A stretch of DNA of 64,000 bases, from positions 151,992,258 through 152,056,257 of the forward strand of contig CM067081.1 of the NCBI GenBank assembly GCA_034008185.1, given 5' to 3'. Positions 1 to 11,845 of this stretch are shown one piece after another. The position numbers and the translations under genes are program-made. Every line of letters begins with the position of its first letter. Positions within the stretch are counted from its first letter, which is position 1. This stretch comes from Gorsachius magnificus (taxonomy: Eukaryota > Chordata > Aves > Pelecaniformes > Ardeidae). The notes under the pieces were generated by a model, which was not told where the DNA came from, did no database searches, and saw nothing but the letters and a program-made list of their open reading frames with translations.

Positions 1-3000
1 CACTTAGATCCATGCAAAAATATGGAAAAGAATGCAAAGTTGGATCTTGCAGGCCTCATTTCATCTTTTTAGGCAGACAGTTTCTCAGTGATGCCAAAAT
101 AGCAATGATTTTATTTTGTTGCTAGATAAATTTACATAAATTGGGGCCTTTTAATTTTAGGGGTAGGTGTAGGCTTCTCTTTTTGTAAGGTAGTATTTTA
201 AAGGTACTTGTGAGATTTTAGCAGACACTTCTGAGAAAGCTCTCCCTGACCTGGAAACTCAGCCCCGCTGCAGTCAGATCTTAATCTTGTTGTTAAAAGT
301 AAACTCCTGGTGTCCTTGCTTGTAAGTGCTGCAAAGGTCAAACCATGTTTCTGAGACGGTTTTGTTAATCAGGGAACAAAACCCAACCTAAGCAAAAAGC
401 GATTGCAATACTTTTCTAAACAGTTCCGTGTATATGCTGTGCATATATTCACTTATATTCCCTATATTTTATATATTCACATATATTCACCCTTTTGCAG
501 TAGGTTACATTATTTTTGGACCTTAGCCTGATCTGTAGCGATCAAGCTGATCCGTAGCCCTACACGTAATGAAGCTATTTGCCACGCAGTGCTAAACCTC
601 ACCTGTCTGGGAGTCTGCAGTGATGCCTAAGGGGATGGGGTATGGTACAGTGCTCTGACCACACGCCTGGCACTGCTGAGCACTAACTAATCCTGCGAGT
701 CACAGGGGGTCTCATTTGCACCTCTCTAATATTGCCTATAAAGTGGAAGTAGTGTTAACTCCCTGACTATATAGGGGTATTGTGAAAATTTTACTGAGAA
801 GCTGATGAAAGTTCATTATAACTATTAAGTACTGTTTACTGGTTTGCAGTATGGAGATTTACAGCACACTAAAAAAAAAAAAAGTCACTAGTTCCATTTA
901 AAACTCTTAAATTCCCTGTGAAGTGTTTTCTGCTATAGCCTAGAAGTTATGACAATTTGAGAACATCATTAGGTGCTTTGGTTAAACAGAGGTTAATATC
1001 AAGAGGTCTTATTTTAACCCTGTTTAATTTACCATCACAAAACCAAAGCCTGTTCTGTTCCTTCCAGAGCTGCCATCCCTCTCTAAATGCTAACAAACAG
1101 TTGCTCCTGCAATTTTAAAAATTCTTCCCAGAATGGAAGACCTACCTGACCTACTACTGCTAGACATTTGTCTGCAAGCATTACCTCGTTCTACGGACAA
1201 ACCTACAGAAAGGGAAAAGGTCCAAAGCAAAGTCTCAGGGTTTTCTGGTTTGTCCCTGAATTCTTCCTCAGTGAGGAAGACCTCATCAGCTACAACCAGA
1301 ATTCGAAGTGTTGTTCAAGAGGACTTTGTTGTCGTGTTTCCAGATCAAAACCCTGGTATATGAGAAAAAATAATGGAAATTAAAAATATGATTAATATTT
1401 TTAAAAATTCAGATCAGCCATCCCAGAAACAACACACTGTCATATACTTAGCTGAACTATTGACTTTCAGATGACTATTGGTTTTTACTGCTAGATTGAT
1501 ACTCTTCTGGTGAAGTGGAACCAACACTATTTTTGATACAATAAACACCGTTGCCTTGCTTGTCTTGGCCACATAGCTGCACAGCCTTGTAAGGCAGTGA
1601 AGCATAACAGCAGATTTAATGCAAGTCAGCCTGATGACATAAGTTGTTGAGTGCTTTAAATAAAGTAATTGAAATCTGGAGTAAAATTTGAAGGTATTTA
1701 AAGAACCAGTTAGATTTACTGAGGTTCAGATTTTCTCAATCCAGCAGAGGAGGAAGACAGGAGCTTGCACTGCCCTTCCTCCTCCTCTGATAGTCCCTCC
1801 TGCTGTGGCACACATGCTTTCAATCATGTGATGATTGAAACCTGCCTCAGATGAGGCAGGTTAAAGCTGTGCCCAGCCCTGAACTCACTCATTTTACAAG
1901 AGAAGCATGCTTGGTTTTTAAGTCTCTAACGTTACTCTTGCAGTAATGTGACCTCTCGGTGTTATTTCACCCAGGATTAAACAACAGCTTGTTAAGACTT
2001 GTAATTCACACAGATGTTTTCTGCACCCTGCAATATGTCTAATCATGTTCAAACTAGTTAATATGTCTGACCATAACACAGAAAAATTCACACTGAACTT
2101 TAACATCAAATGCGGAGAGTTTTCCCTCAGCCATTATCTATACTGAATTTTAAGTGGGACTTGTGTAACTCTGAATTTTCTAGTAATTGTGATTCCAGTG
2201 CATAGGTTTTGATGAACCTCACTGGTTAAGCCATGAACAGACTCAGGCCATATGAAACTCGGACACGACTAGTCAATTTATTCAGCCATACATCCATCTG
2301 TCTTTTTGCTTAAGTCTGCATATTTCAACTGGAACCTGATCTGGAGAATCTATGAGAACTTTTCTTAAGAGATTTTCTAAGCAAACTGATGCAACAATGC
2401 CTTCCATGCATCACCTCAATTTCTCAGCCCAGGAGTATGGGGCAAAAAACCAAATCCAAGGCCTACCCTGAAAATTGCTGGATGATGTTCACCCTTCCTA
2501 GCATCTGTAGCTACTTGTCTGATGGACTATATTGGACAAGACTAAAATATTGCCATCATCCAATATTAAAAACAGTGTGTCTATTTGTGGGTTGCATTCA
2601 GGTTTGTTGAATGCAGTGAAAACCTCATTTTCATAATCGGAGGCCAAACTCTAGACCCAAGTTATCTACGAATAAAAACAAACCCCAAAAACCTGATACT
2701 GAAAATGAAATTAATATCAATTTTAAATAAGAAAGAATTTTTTTATTTCATATAAAATAGGAAAGAAATTAAAAATAAGGTAAAATATTACTGCGTGTAA
2801 AATAGTTGCATTCTGAAAATATCACTGGTCTGGTTATATTTTCCATTGCTGATTTGTTTTAGTTACAATCAATGCCAGACAATATTGCATGCGAATGGCA
2901 TCTTTAAGACAGAGAACAGAGTACTTACTAACACCAAAGGGCTTTGCATGCTATCTTCCAATTGATTTTAGAAATACATGATTTGCATTTTGTGTGCTGG

Positions 3001-6000
3001 GGAAAAAAGAGCTTAAAAACAGACAATAATACTAACATAAAAAATTACACAGACCTCCTTCATCAACTGAATGAATAGATCCCCAAATCATACCAGCTTT
3101 TGAAGGGAGGTTTACAAAAACATCTATTAAACCCAAATGTTTTAAAAGCTGCACATATCCCATGGGGGCATGTAACCATGTTCTTCCTTATTCTCAGTTA
3201 ACAGTCAACAGCTTCAGCTTCTTCCACGTCTCCCTCTTGCTTTGTGTTATTAATCTCACCTGCGATCCTTTCCTGCCCGTGACTATCAATATGCCTGGTA
3301 GCTCAGCTCCAGGACCTACTGCCATAAAAAGCACACCGCATGCCACGTGTCCCTTGCTGATTCTGATGTAATTTTTATTTCTATGCTGCTACAGTAACCT
3401 GCATTAATGAACTGGAAGTATTGTGTTTCTGAAGGAAGGATGGTGTAAGAATAGAGTGTTAGGATAGGATTGATAACCTTGTAATTTTTTTCTTTTCCTA
3501 ATGCCCCTGATATTTATTATTGGTTGAAAGGGGAATGGTGAGACAAAGTTTTGTATTTCTTCTGTGCATAGAAATATGCTTGTATTTCAAAGTGAGAAGC
3601 AACACAGAATTACCATGAAGAGAAAATGAATGTAATTCCAAGTACAGCGCTTCCTAATGTAAGCTTAGTCTGGGATAATTTGTATTGCAGTATTTGCAGT
3701 CAGGGCTGACTTGGTACTGAAGGTCATGCCAAAACATTATTAGGGTTGTGCATATTTGTGTAGAGGAGACTCTAATGTGTCTCAGAGGTCCTGTTCTAGG
3801 CCATTGCTGTACATAACTGGTCTTAACTATGGCCGTTTCCTCACCAGTCCTCTCCCTCAGAGCACAGACATCTTCTGTTGCTTATTTTTAAAGCTGAGAA
3901 GGAAGCCCCAAAAGACAAACACATCTCTGCTAATGAGCAAGGAAAATGTCTGTCAAGCTTCTGTTTCTTTCTGACAACTGCAGAAATCCTTTGAAAAAAG
4001 AAATGGGGCAGCAAGGGAGGAGAGTAAGGCAGTCTTTGTAGGGTAACCTGACCATATCCTTGTTTGTCTTCCCCAAATGAGATGTTGAAGTTCTAATTCA
4101 CTTTTATTTCTCTGAGGGACTAAGACTAGTGCTTCTCCTAAGCCTATCTTGAAAACTTAAGAGGTGCCGAAACCAGGAGCTGGCTCTTGATGAGTGGATA
4201 AGTGTGAGAGTAAATGTAGGCTTTTGGGGTCCATCTGCAGTCACTCCTGACACAGAGTCATTTGAATGGTTTCAGCAAAGATCTCGCTCAGATCCTTCTT
4301 TAGATGCTATACCTGCATCTGTATGTGGCAGTACACGGCAGAAGAAAAGGATAGTTACAGCCATGGGAAGGATTACTTAGAGAAGATTGGTTTGGTGTCT
4401 TCTCAGAGTGTTTGATTAAACAAGCCCAACTTCTAAGCTTCAAGAAAATATTTTAGATTAAATATTTATGCCTAGGTGCCTTAGGGTTAGACTAAATCTA
4501 TATGTAAACTGAGCAGTCACAGTCCGTAACACTAAACGCTTTGGGACTGACCTACTCAGACTGCTGAGCACAAAGCAAAGCTTGTGAGGTCCTGACCTCT
4601 ACAACCCACTCTCACCAGCCACTTTGCAATTGGGAAACTCATCTTCAGGAGTATTAATATGAAGCAGAATCTAACTTAAGACATGCAAGTCTATGATCTT
4701 CAAATAAGCCCAGAGGTGCAAGGACTGTAGTTCCTGCTGAATTGTAATACTGTGGATTTGGAGTCATCGTCTCCTAGGCCTCTCTGATTTGAAAATGTGG
4801 ACCTTGCCATCTACTTTCTTAATGGTGATGGTGCACACTTGTTTCTGTCTTCAAGCAAGCGTAATGTCATTTCTTGTTTTCCCCTAAGTAAATGCTATAT
4901 GTGGAACCACAGACACTTTCAGTACTGCTGGCATTTCCAGTGGCAGATTTTCAAACACCTCTGGCATTTCAAATTAATTCATTTCCAGCGACAGACTAAT
5001 TGCGTTCCTTCAGCCAACACTCCAATAGTCTGTGCTGCAGAGATAACAGCATGGTTTCTAAAGAAGGAAAATGAAAAGGCAAATTTTCTTGAAGATGGGG
5101 ACATAAATGATTGTGCTTCATCATAAACCACATTGTGGAGCTTGGAATAACTTCAAGACTGTAGAACATTTGAAGCATTAGGAAAAAAACCTCTTCCCAG
5201 ACACTGGGTTTTGGTTTGGGGTTGTTTGGGGTTTTTTTTTATAAAAATGCTACTCCAGCCCCACCTAGTTTGCTGAAAGCTGATTCAGCCCTCTCTGCAC
5301 TGTATAAGCTCTCTATAAATGCATGTTTAGAGGTTTAAGGGGTGAATGCTGTTATCAGACAAATTGCGCGTGAAAAACAGTCAAATGACAAAAGTATATG
5401 GCAGAATTGAAGAGGGTTCAAACAACACAAAGCCAAAAGAAGACAAAACACACACCCTTTGGAAGTGTTAATTACAAAATACGTAATGCTTATGTTGCCT
5501 GATGGGGAAGGTTACCCTGTATTTGTATGAACCTGCTAGTAAATAGGTCACAGTCAGTAAGAGATCACATTTTCACAAAGTGACAACACCTGATTTCCAG
5601 ACTGGCACTGTCCTTCATTTTTAACAATTAATTGGTTGCATATAGAAAATCTTTAATGTTCGCATAAAGAGGGCACCTGTATTTTGTCCTTCAAATTTGC
5701 TCCCCTGTTTCGCACATGCATTCATTTCTCCACGCAGCATTTTTCATCAGAGCATGCAAGTAGCAATTGTGTACATGAACTGGCAAGCAGGGTATCTGTG
5801 GCATTTCATGTATGCATCCAGGTGTCACTGAACGTGTGCGCACTGAGGATTTTTCTGTATGTATACCGTGTATCCAAGGTTACAGATTTATAGATGAGGT
5901 TTCATCTGCTTTTAAAGTTTGTTTCCAGCCCTGTGCTATTTATATGCATGTAAAAATTTGCCATGTATTTTAAGCACTTTTTCTCTTTTCTTTTTCATTT

Positions 6001-6004
6001 TCAG
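1..6004. other. AT-rich non-coding stretch, probable intron
   Basis: No recognisable coding exon, RNA gene or transposable element is visible here. Several 60-109 codon frames occur, but they lack protein-like composition and flanking splice sites that agree in phase. An acceptor-like site precedes an ATG at 1133 and opens a 76-codon serine-rich frame, but its only nearby donor (after about 1353) leaves a phase that does not fit the exon at 6005, so I do not call it. If the exon at 6005 is real, this stretch is its upstream intron. A short hairpin-like palindrome (catgtgatgattgaaa region, about 1824-1862) is the only local structure noted. Confidence 0.45.
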
Positions 6005-6092
6005 TCCTAATGCTCTTCCAGAAGAGCAGCCACATTCCAGCTCTCAGTGTGCCCCTCTCAACTGTCTCTCTAAGCCTCCTCCTTACCCCTAG
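6005..6092 (+). CDS. Candidate last coding exon with C-terminal PPPY motif
   Basis: A long pyrimidine tract directly precedes a CAG acceptor at 6002-6004. From there one frame (first base completes a split codon) stays open for 28 codons and stops at TAG 6090-6092. The peptide starts PNALPEEQPHSSSQ and ends CLSKPPPYP. PPPY fits the PPxY consensus that binds WW domains, for example those of NEDD4-family ubiquitin ligases. A short terminal exon followed by kilobases of AT-rich DNA with poly(A) signals is the usual form of a vertebrate gene end. I do not recognise the family, and no partner exon upstream was identified. A different frame starting at ATG 6010 is longer (63 codons) but lacks this support. 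It could still be a chance open frame behind a pyrimidine-rich tract. Confidence 0.35.
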
Positions 6093-7013
6093 TCTTCATA
6101 TGCAACGTAGGAGAAAATGCAAACAGAGTGGTGTTCGCGAAACAAAGGTTGGGGTTGTTCCCAGCAAGCGGGTGGACAATCCTGCCTTGTTGCTGCATTG
6201 ACAAGTCTGGATTCATATTCCCTGCTCTGGCGACTGAGGGAAGGTTGAGAAGAAGAACACAAAGCACAGAGCCCAACCCATCAAGAAGACTTTTTATGGT
6301 TCCTCTGATTGTATTCAAACTTTGCTGTCACAACTAAAGTGTAGTGAAATTTAACATCTTGACAAAAATATTCCTCCCAGCTGCTTGGCTTTACCTCTGA
6401 AATAACAAGAGACTTAAGCCAATATTAAAAAAAGTATGTTACAAAAATCCTACCCTCACATCCCCTAAGTTCAGTCATAGGAACCAGTTCAAATTTCCTT
6501 TTGTCATTAAGGGTGTGATATTTATTTCTTACTTTATTTGCACCAGAATTTTGTGTTTATAAAATAGTCTCTTTTTTTTTTGTGACTTGTGTTTAATTGA
6601 TTTTATTTTTTAAAAATGAGCAGGAATAGCTTAAGTGAAGAATGTCTGTGTTAATATTAAGAAGAGGCTTGTGGCGTTGGCCAGCATATGGCCAATTTTT
6701 ATTGCACAAAAATGTTGGAAATGGGTTGAATTGGAATGTTAACAATGACTGTACATTTTGCTGCTGCACTGATATCGTTTATGCACTTGGGTTTTTTTAA
6801 ATTCCTATTACACTAGCTTCTGGTTTTGTTCTAGCTCTTCACTGAAAGATAATTATTAAGCCTAAGAAGGAGATGAAAGGATGATGTATTGATTTGTTTT
6901 CAGTTGTTTGCTTGCATCGTAATTATATTTTTGCATTTCAGACAAGTAGATTAATTGGTGCTGTTTTTTGGGGTTACTTTCTATTTGGTATCTAAGAAAG
7001 AAAATCTAAAACA

Positions 7014-7019
7014 AATAAA
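7014..7019 (+). terminator. Proximal poly(A) signal AATAAA
   Basis: A canonical AATAAA lies about 920 bases after the putative stop, followed by a T-rich stretch within 30 bases. It would give a short 3' UTR isoform. After it the base composition becomes locally richer in GC (about 7430-7580), which fits an end of transcribed sequence equally well. Confidence 0.25.
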
Positions 7020-8807
7020 ATGTTGCGTGCTAATTAAAAACATTCTTTCCTCCCGCTCCCATATTCAGGATACTAGTTCGAGGCCTTACCATGAAAGGCT
7101 AGTATGAATGGCAAAGTCATATGCATTTCGTGTGAAGTATTCTGTGGTGAAAGAACTCATGCAGGTAGGGTTAGTGGTGTGGATCAAAGTTAGTAGGACT
7201 TTACTGCAGTGCATTTTTTCCTTGCCAAAAATCAACAGACACAAAACCTTAGCTCATGTCAGTTTATGACAAATACTCAGGTGATCTACGCTACGCAGAC
7301 TCTATCGCAACAGTGCACAGTGTTCCTAGTTAAAAGATTCTTTCCTGCAAAAGCTGAGTAAGTCTGGTTTTTTTCTTAAAAAGTAGGGAGTTTCGGAACA
7401 AAATCAAGGATAGAGGAATTTATTTTGCACAGTACCTGACAGCAAGGCAAGCGGCTAAGTAGTGGGGGGTCATGGTTCAGCACCTATGGGCTTCCCGGCT
7501 GGTCATCAGCTAGAGAAAAGGTCTGCAGTGCTGCCGACCTGCCTACTTGCTGGTAACTAGCAGACTCCTTGCTTTGTCAGGTGGCCTTAATTTATTTACA
7601 GAAGAAAGGCTTAGATATTTCCACATGTCTTCATTCCTTCTCTGCAGCATACGTATGACCTAGAAGTGGGAAATAGAGTACAGCCTATGGTACAGAGCAG
7701 CTGGGGGAAAAAAAATTGCTGCAGGTGTGGTTGGAATAACGCTTTCGTATTCTGCCTGAATCTGAGAAAATGAAGTCAGTCTTCTGCTAGTAACAGTGCT
7801 TACCAAATGTTACGATACACAGAACATCAGCAGAGGACAGAATCGGTGACCACGCAGTGTGCCTAACAAATCATTATTACCATAGTACCAGTAACAAAGG
7901 TGCTGTAAATAGAAATACTCTATGTCATCAACAGTGTATGTTGTGTAACCTTGGCAAAGCAGCTGAGCTATTGTAACAAAACATTCAGAGGCGGAGAAAA
8001 TAGGAACAAACTGATACCCAATTCTGGTCCAATCAGACAGACAACACTCGGCAGTGTTTCGACTTTGGTTTCCATGCAGTTCGCATGATTCTTCTTGTAG
8101 ACATTTACATCGCTGTTCAGTATCATACTTAACCTATGTGTTGTCTTGTCATAGAAAAGTCAAGTAAAAACTTCTTCAGCTCTATCATACTGTCTGATAC
8201 TGAGATTAGCTGCTATTTTGATTTTTATTTAAAAAAAAACAAACAACAAAAACCAACCCCAAAACATTTTTTCTGAGGCAAATGCTGCCTTCTAAAACAT
8301 CTCAGAATTCCTGACCTTGTCAGACTGGTATATGAATATCACACAGTGGCCGCGTCTGCATCCAACAAAGAGAGCTACTGTATATTGTTAAAAAGAAAAA
8401 GAATTTGCATTGCACTTTGAATACCATTACTGCAGGCTTCACTGGGAATAGTTTTTCCTATTTTCATATCCAAATCAAATGCATTTTCCCTGAATTTAAG
8501 TTAAATTAAACAGAAATTCAGTGAAATACATTTCCTTTCTATATAGATAAGAATTTATTGGAAAAAAATGTTGTATTAGAATAGTTGTTTAGAAACATAT
8601 TTGTTTCCAGTTGTGATTTGCAGAGCAACTTTGGGAAATTGAAATATTATACTGGTATGTTCATGTGGATCAATAGTTATGAAACAGCATCCAATGGTAT
8701 AGAAATTGTGGCCCCATTTTATAGAAATAAGTGGGTTTATTAAATTTTTATTCTCTTAAGCTTTAAATTCTTCATTTCTAAGTTTTTGATTTACATTTTT
8801 TATATGT

Positions 8808-8950
8808 AATAAAACTTAAGTGTTGGAAACGTAAGAGAACTAGAAACAAACCAACTTAAATGTAAAAATGGCTGTAGTTATTGCATTGTAAGTTATAAAA
8901 CTGTGTAGGTCCCTGAGACAACTTTTGTCAGTTAACCAGTACGAAATAAA
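8808..8950 (+). terminator. Two intermediate poly(A) signals
   Basis: AATAAA occurs at 8808-8813 and again at 8945-8950 on the plus strand, each in AT-rich sequence. Such hexamers are expected by chance in this composition, so each alone is weak evidence. Confidence 0.15.
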
Positions 8951-11816
8951 ATACATATCTTGAACCTGATATTATAAATGCTTCTTTATTATGTAGTGAT
9001 TGATAACATTGAGAGAGATTTTGTAGGAAGTATTTACGTGCAGACAAAACCAGAAACAAAAGCCTGGTTTTTTAAGGATTGCAAAATATAATATTTTGCC
9101 TGTTTAAAATTAATTTGTGATGTGTTGATACCTATTCTGATTTTTAAAGATTAAGAAAAAATTACACAGGTATTTGTAATGGTTGAGTATACTCAGAAAC
9201 GCTGAAATGTGCCCTACACAGTAAGGAAGCAATTCAGATCCTGCTCTGATTTTCGTATCAAGAACTGCAGCTTTTGTTCTCTATGATGGCCTTGATGTTT
9301 CTTTGGACTCAGAATAGCCTGTTCAGTTCTGAGGCATTTTGGTTTGGGTTTTGGTTTCGAATGTAGTGAAAAAATACTCCTTGTTCAGTGAAATGATCCA
9401 CTTCTGGGAATCCAGTTTATAGGAAATGTGTGGGGCAAAAAAGAAAAGGAACAAAATAGAAAAAAAAATCAAATATAAGGGGAGAAAAAGATGAAAAAAT
9501 AAATTGTAAAATGTAATAGTATGGAAAATGTATTTTCTATCAGTCAGAAGATAAATGGAGGTTTTACAGAAAGAGGAAATATTACCATTTTTCATGCTAA
9601 TGGTATAGAAGTTTCTGCCTTCTAGATGAAGGCAATAGTGGTATTCTTTCTGATTGACAGGTTGGCATCTCTGTGCTTTCTCCATCCACATTTTTCACAG
9701 TAAATTAATGTAATCATAGCTATACAGAGGGTTCATAGAATGAAACTGTAATTAACGCTGCAAGTTTTAATGCCAAGATGACTTTCAGTTTATTTTTTAT
9801 TTCAAAAAATTGTGAACTTGTTTAAGCCATTTGCCATATTTAAGTGTGAACAGAAAGGAGATTGTTATGAAATATAACCTCAGTTACAAAATACGACCTC
9901 ACCTATGAAAGCTGCTCACGATAGTTTTGTCAGAAATACTTAAGTAAGCCGTTAGTAAAATATGACCCAGTCCTTATCACACTGGGAACGACACCCACGA
10001 GACTGGGCCCTTTTTTTGATACCAACCTTATCGTTCAGCGTGCAATGCCAAAGTGCTACCGATTCCACTATAGCTGGATCGATCATCATCATAAGGTATA
10101 GAATATATCAGCCCTTCTGAGGTCTGTTCCTTTTTTTGGCGGAAGATGCATATCCACTGTGGTTACAGTAAATTTCTTTCTTTCGTGCTTTGGAAACCTT
10201 CATTTGAGAATGGCAGACACTGAAGTTTTACTGTTCAAGTATGAGAATTGCTACAGTTACCTCTTTCAAAATTCCCAGTCCTCACTTTTCTTCAGTTTTC
10301 CTTTGCTGTGCGTGCAGTGAGACTGAAAGGGATACACAATATTCAGACTTTTTTTAGCCATTAGGGGTTTTTTTAGTATAATTAAGCATCCTATGGAAAA
10401 GAATAAAAAAAACCCAAAAACAATTGCCTTTCGCCTTCAGGCACAAATGCATCTAAATATGCAATGTAAAATGCATGCATGAGATTCTTAACATCATGTA
10501 GCTTTTCCATATCCATAACTAAGCTAGAAAATTCTTTTCTTGTGCGATCTGCATATTCCTTTTGCTAGAAAGGCACGAGGACTATCACAGAGAGTCTGCA
10601 TCTTTCATTTGGAGGTGCACAGCTTAAATCGTTATTGGTTTTTAATCTGGTTCCTGTGGAGTTCTTGAAAATCCCCTTTGTGAGATCTAATGGCAACCAA
10701 GTAACAAACTGACAAAAGGTAAAGGAAAATTCCATGACTGGAGTTAATGTGCAGGCAGACTCTGGGCGATAGGGCCTTGTGGTTCAAAAATGTCCTTTTA
10801 CAAAGCTCTGTATTTGTTTTGATTCTCAAGATTTGCTATAAAAGCAAGAGTGGAGAAGAGTGTATGTTTTTTTCTCAGCATTAGTAAACTGGGTTAAAAA
10901 AGTTTTTATTGATAATATGGTTATTTGATTTCAAGAATATTTTGGTAACCAGTAAACACAAGTGATTGGTAAAAGTTTCAAGTAGACTGGCTTGCTAGCT
11001 GAGTTGTTATTTTATTGGCTGCGAAGAAATAAGAGTAATCTAGCTTTTTTTTTTTCCCCTCTTGTTCACAGATATGGCTATGTGTGCTATGTCAGTGGAT
11101 AAATTAAGTCCATTTTATTAGTTATTGCCCTATTGATTTTCAGCCCTGTGGTTTGACTGTTAAAGGGTTAACTAACTTGATCCTTTGTAAACAATTAAAA
11201 AAAAAAACAACCTGATGTTTTGTGACTTTTGTAATCTATTGAATGTTCCATTTGCATGATGTTCTGTATCTAACGAACCATACAGATTGCTGTGTTCCTT
11301 TCAAAAGAGTTTTAACATTGGTGGAGTTTGTGACAAACACAAATTTGTATACTGTATGTTTACTGCTGTAATAACTCAGCTACTCCTATGTTGAATTGAC
11401 ATTATGTTGTCCTGCCTTCTTGGGGTTAAATGATGGAGTGTTTCTCGATGATGAAGAATATAAAAGTATATATGTTCATTTGCTAAAGACTGAATATTGG
11501 AAACTCTTCTTGTTGCTACTTTATGCTAAAAGCAAAAAAGTTAAATAATTCTTGTTTCCAAAAATGCATCATTTGTTTTTAAAATTGAAGTAATTCCTAT
11601 GTTAACTCTTCCTTGTCCTTGTAGACAATCCTAGATTAATGCCTTGTGAGGGATTCATAAAGTCTGTGCTTGTACATGTGTAATATGATCATGCAGTCAA
11701 ATGGTTGGGAAAAACACTCTAGTGCTGAAGAAAATAATTAAAAGAAGCCAATATACTGATTCTTACATCTTTATGTTGCAATTAAAATTACAGTGTAATG
11801 CATAACTGTTCCAGTG

Positions 11817-11822
11817 AATAAA
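11817..11822 (+). terminator. Distal poly(A) signal, likely gene end
   Basis: AATAAA is followed 7-20 bases later by a T-rich element and then a GT-rich element (tgctgtctggtct). This is the arrangement expected of a cleavage and polyadenylation site. Cleavage would fall near 11840. It is the best-formed signal in the left part of the window and would close the plus-strand transcript whose last coding exon is proposed at 6005. Confidence 0.4.
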
Positions 11823-11845
11823 CTGGCCATTTTTGTTCATTTAAT

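Larger units (their letters stand above)
6093..11845 (+). other. Putative long 3' UTR
   Basis: About 5.7 kb of AT-rich sequence follows the stop at 6092, without transposable elements or credible coding frames. Several AATAAA signals lie in it (7014, 8808, 8945, 11817), so alternative 3' ends are possible. Long 3' UTRs of this kind are common in vertebrate developmental and neuronal genes. The 122-codon minus-strand frame at 9323-9691 is a Phe/Ile/Lys-rich product of AT-rich DNA, not a gene. The call depends on the upstream exon; otherwise this is ordinary intron or intergenic DNA. Confidence 0.3.

Noticed and set aside
1132..1363. Exon behind the acceptor at 1131
   Set aside because: Pyrimidine tract is weak, the only nearby donor gives a phase that does not join the exon at 6005, and the peptide is not recognised.
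9323..9691. 122-codon minus-strand ORF
   Set aside because: Phe/Ile/Tyr/Lys-rich product of AT-rich DNA, no domain, within the putative 3' UTR of the other strand.
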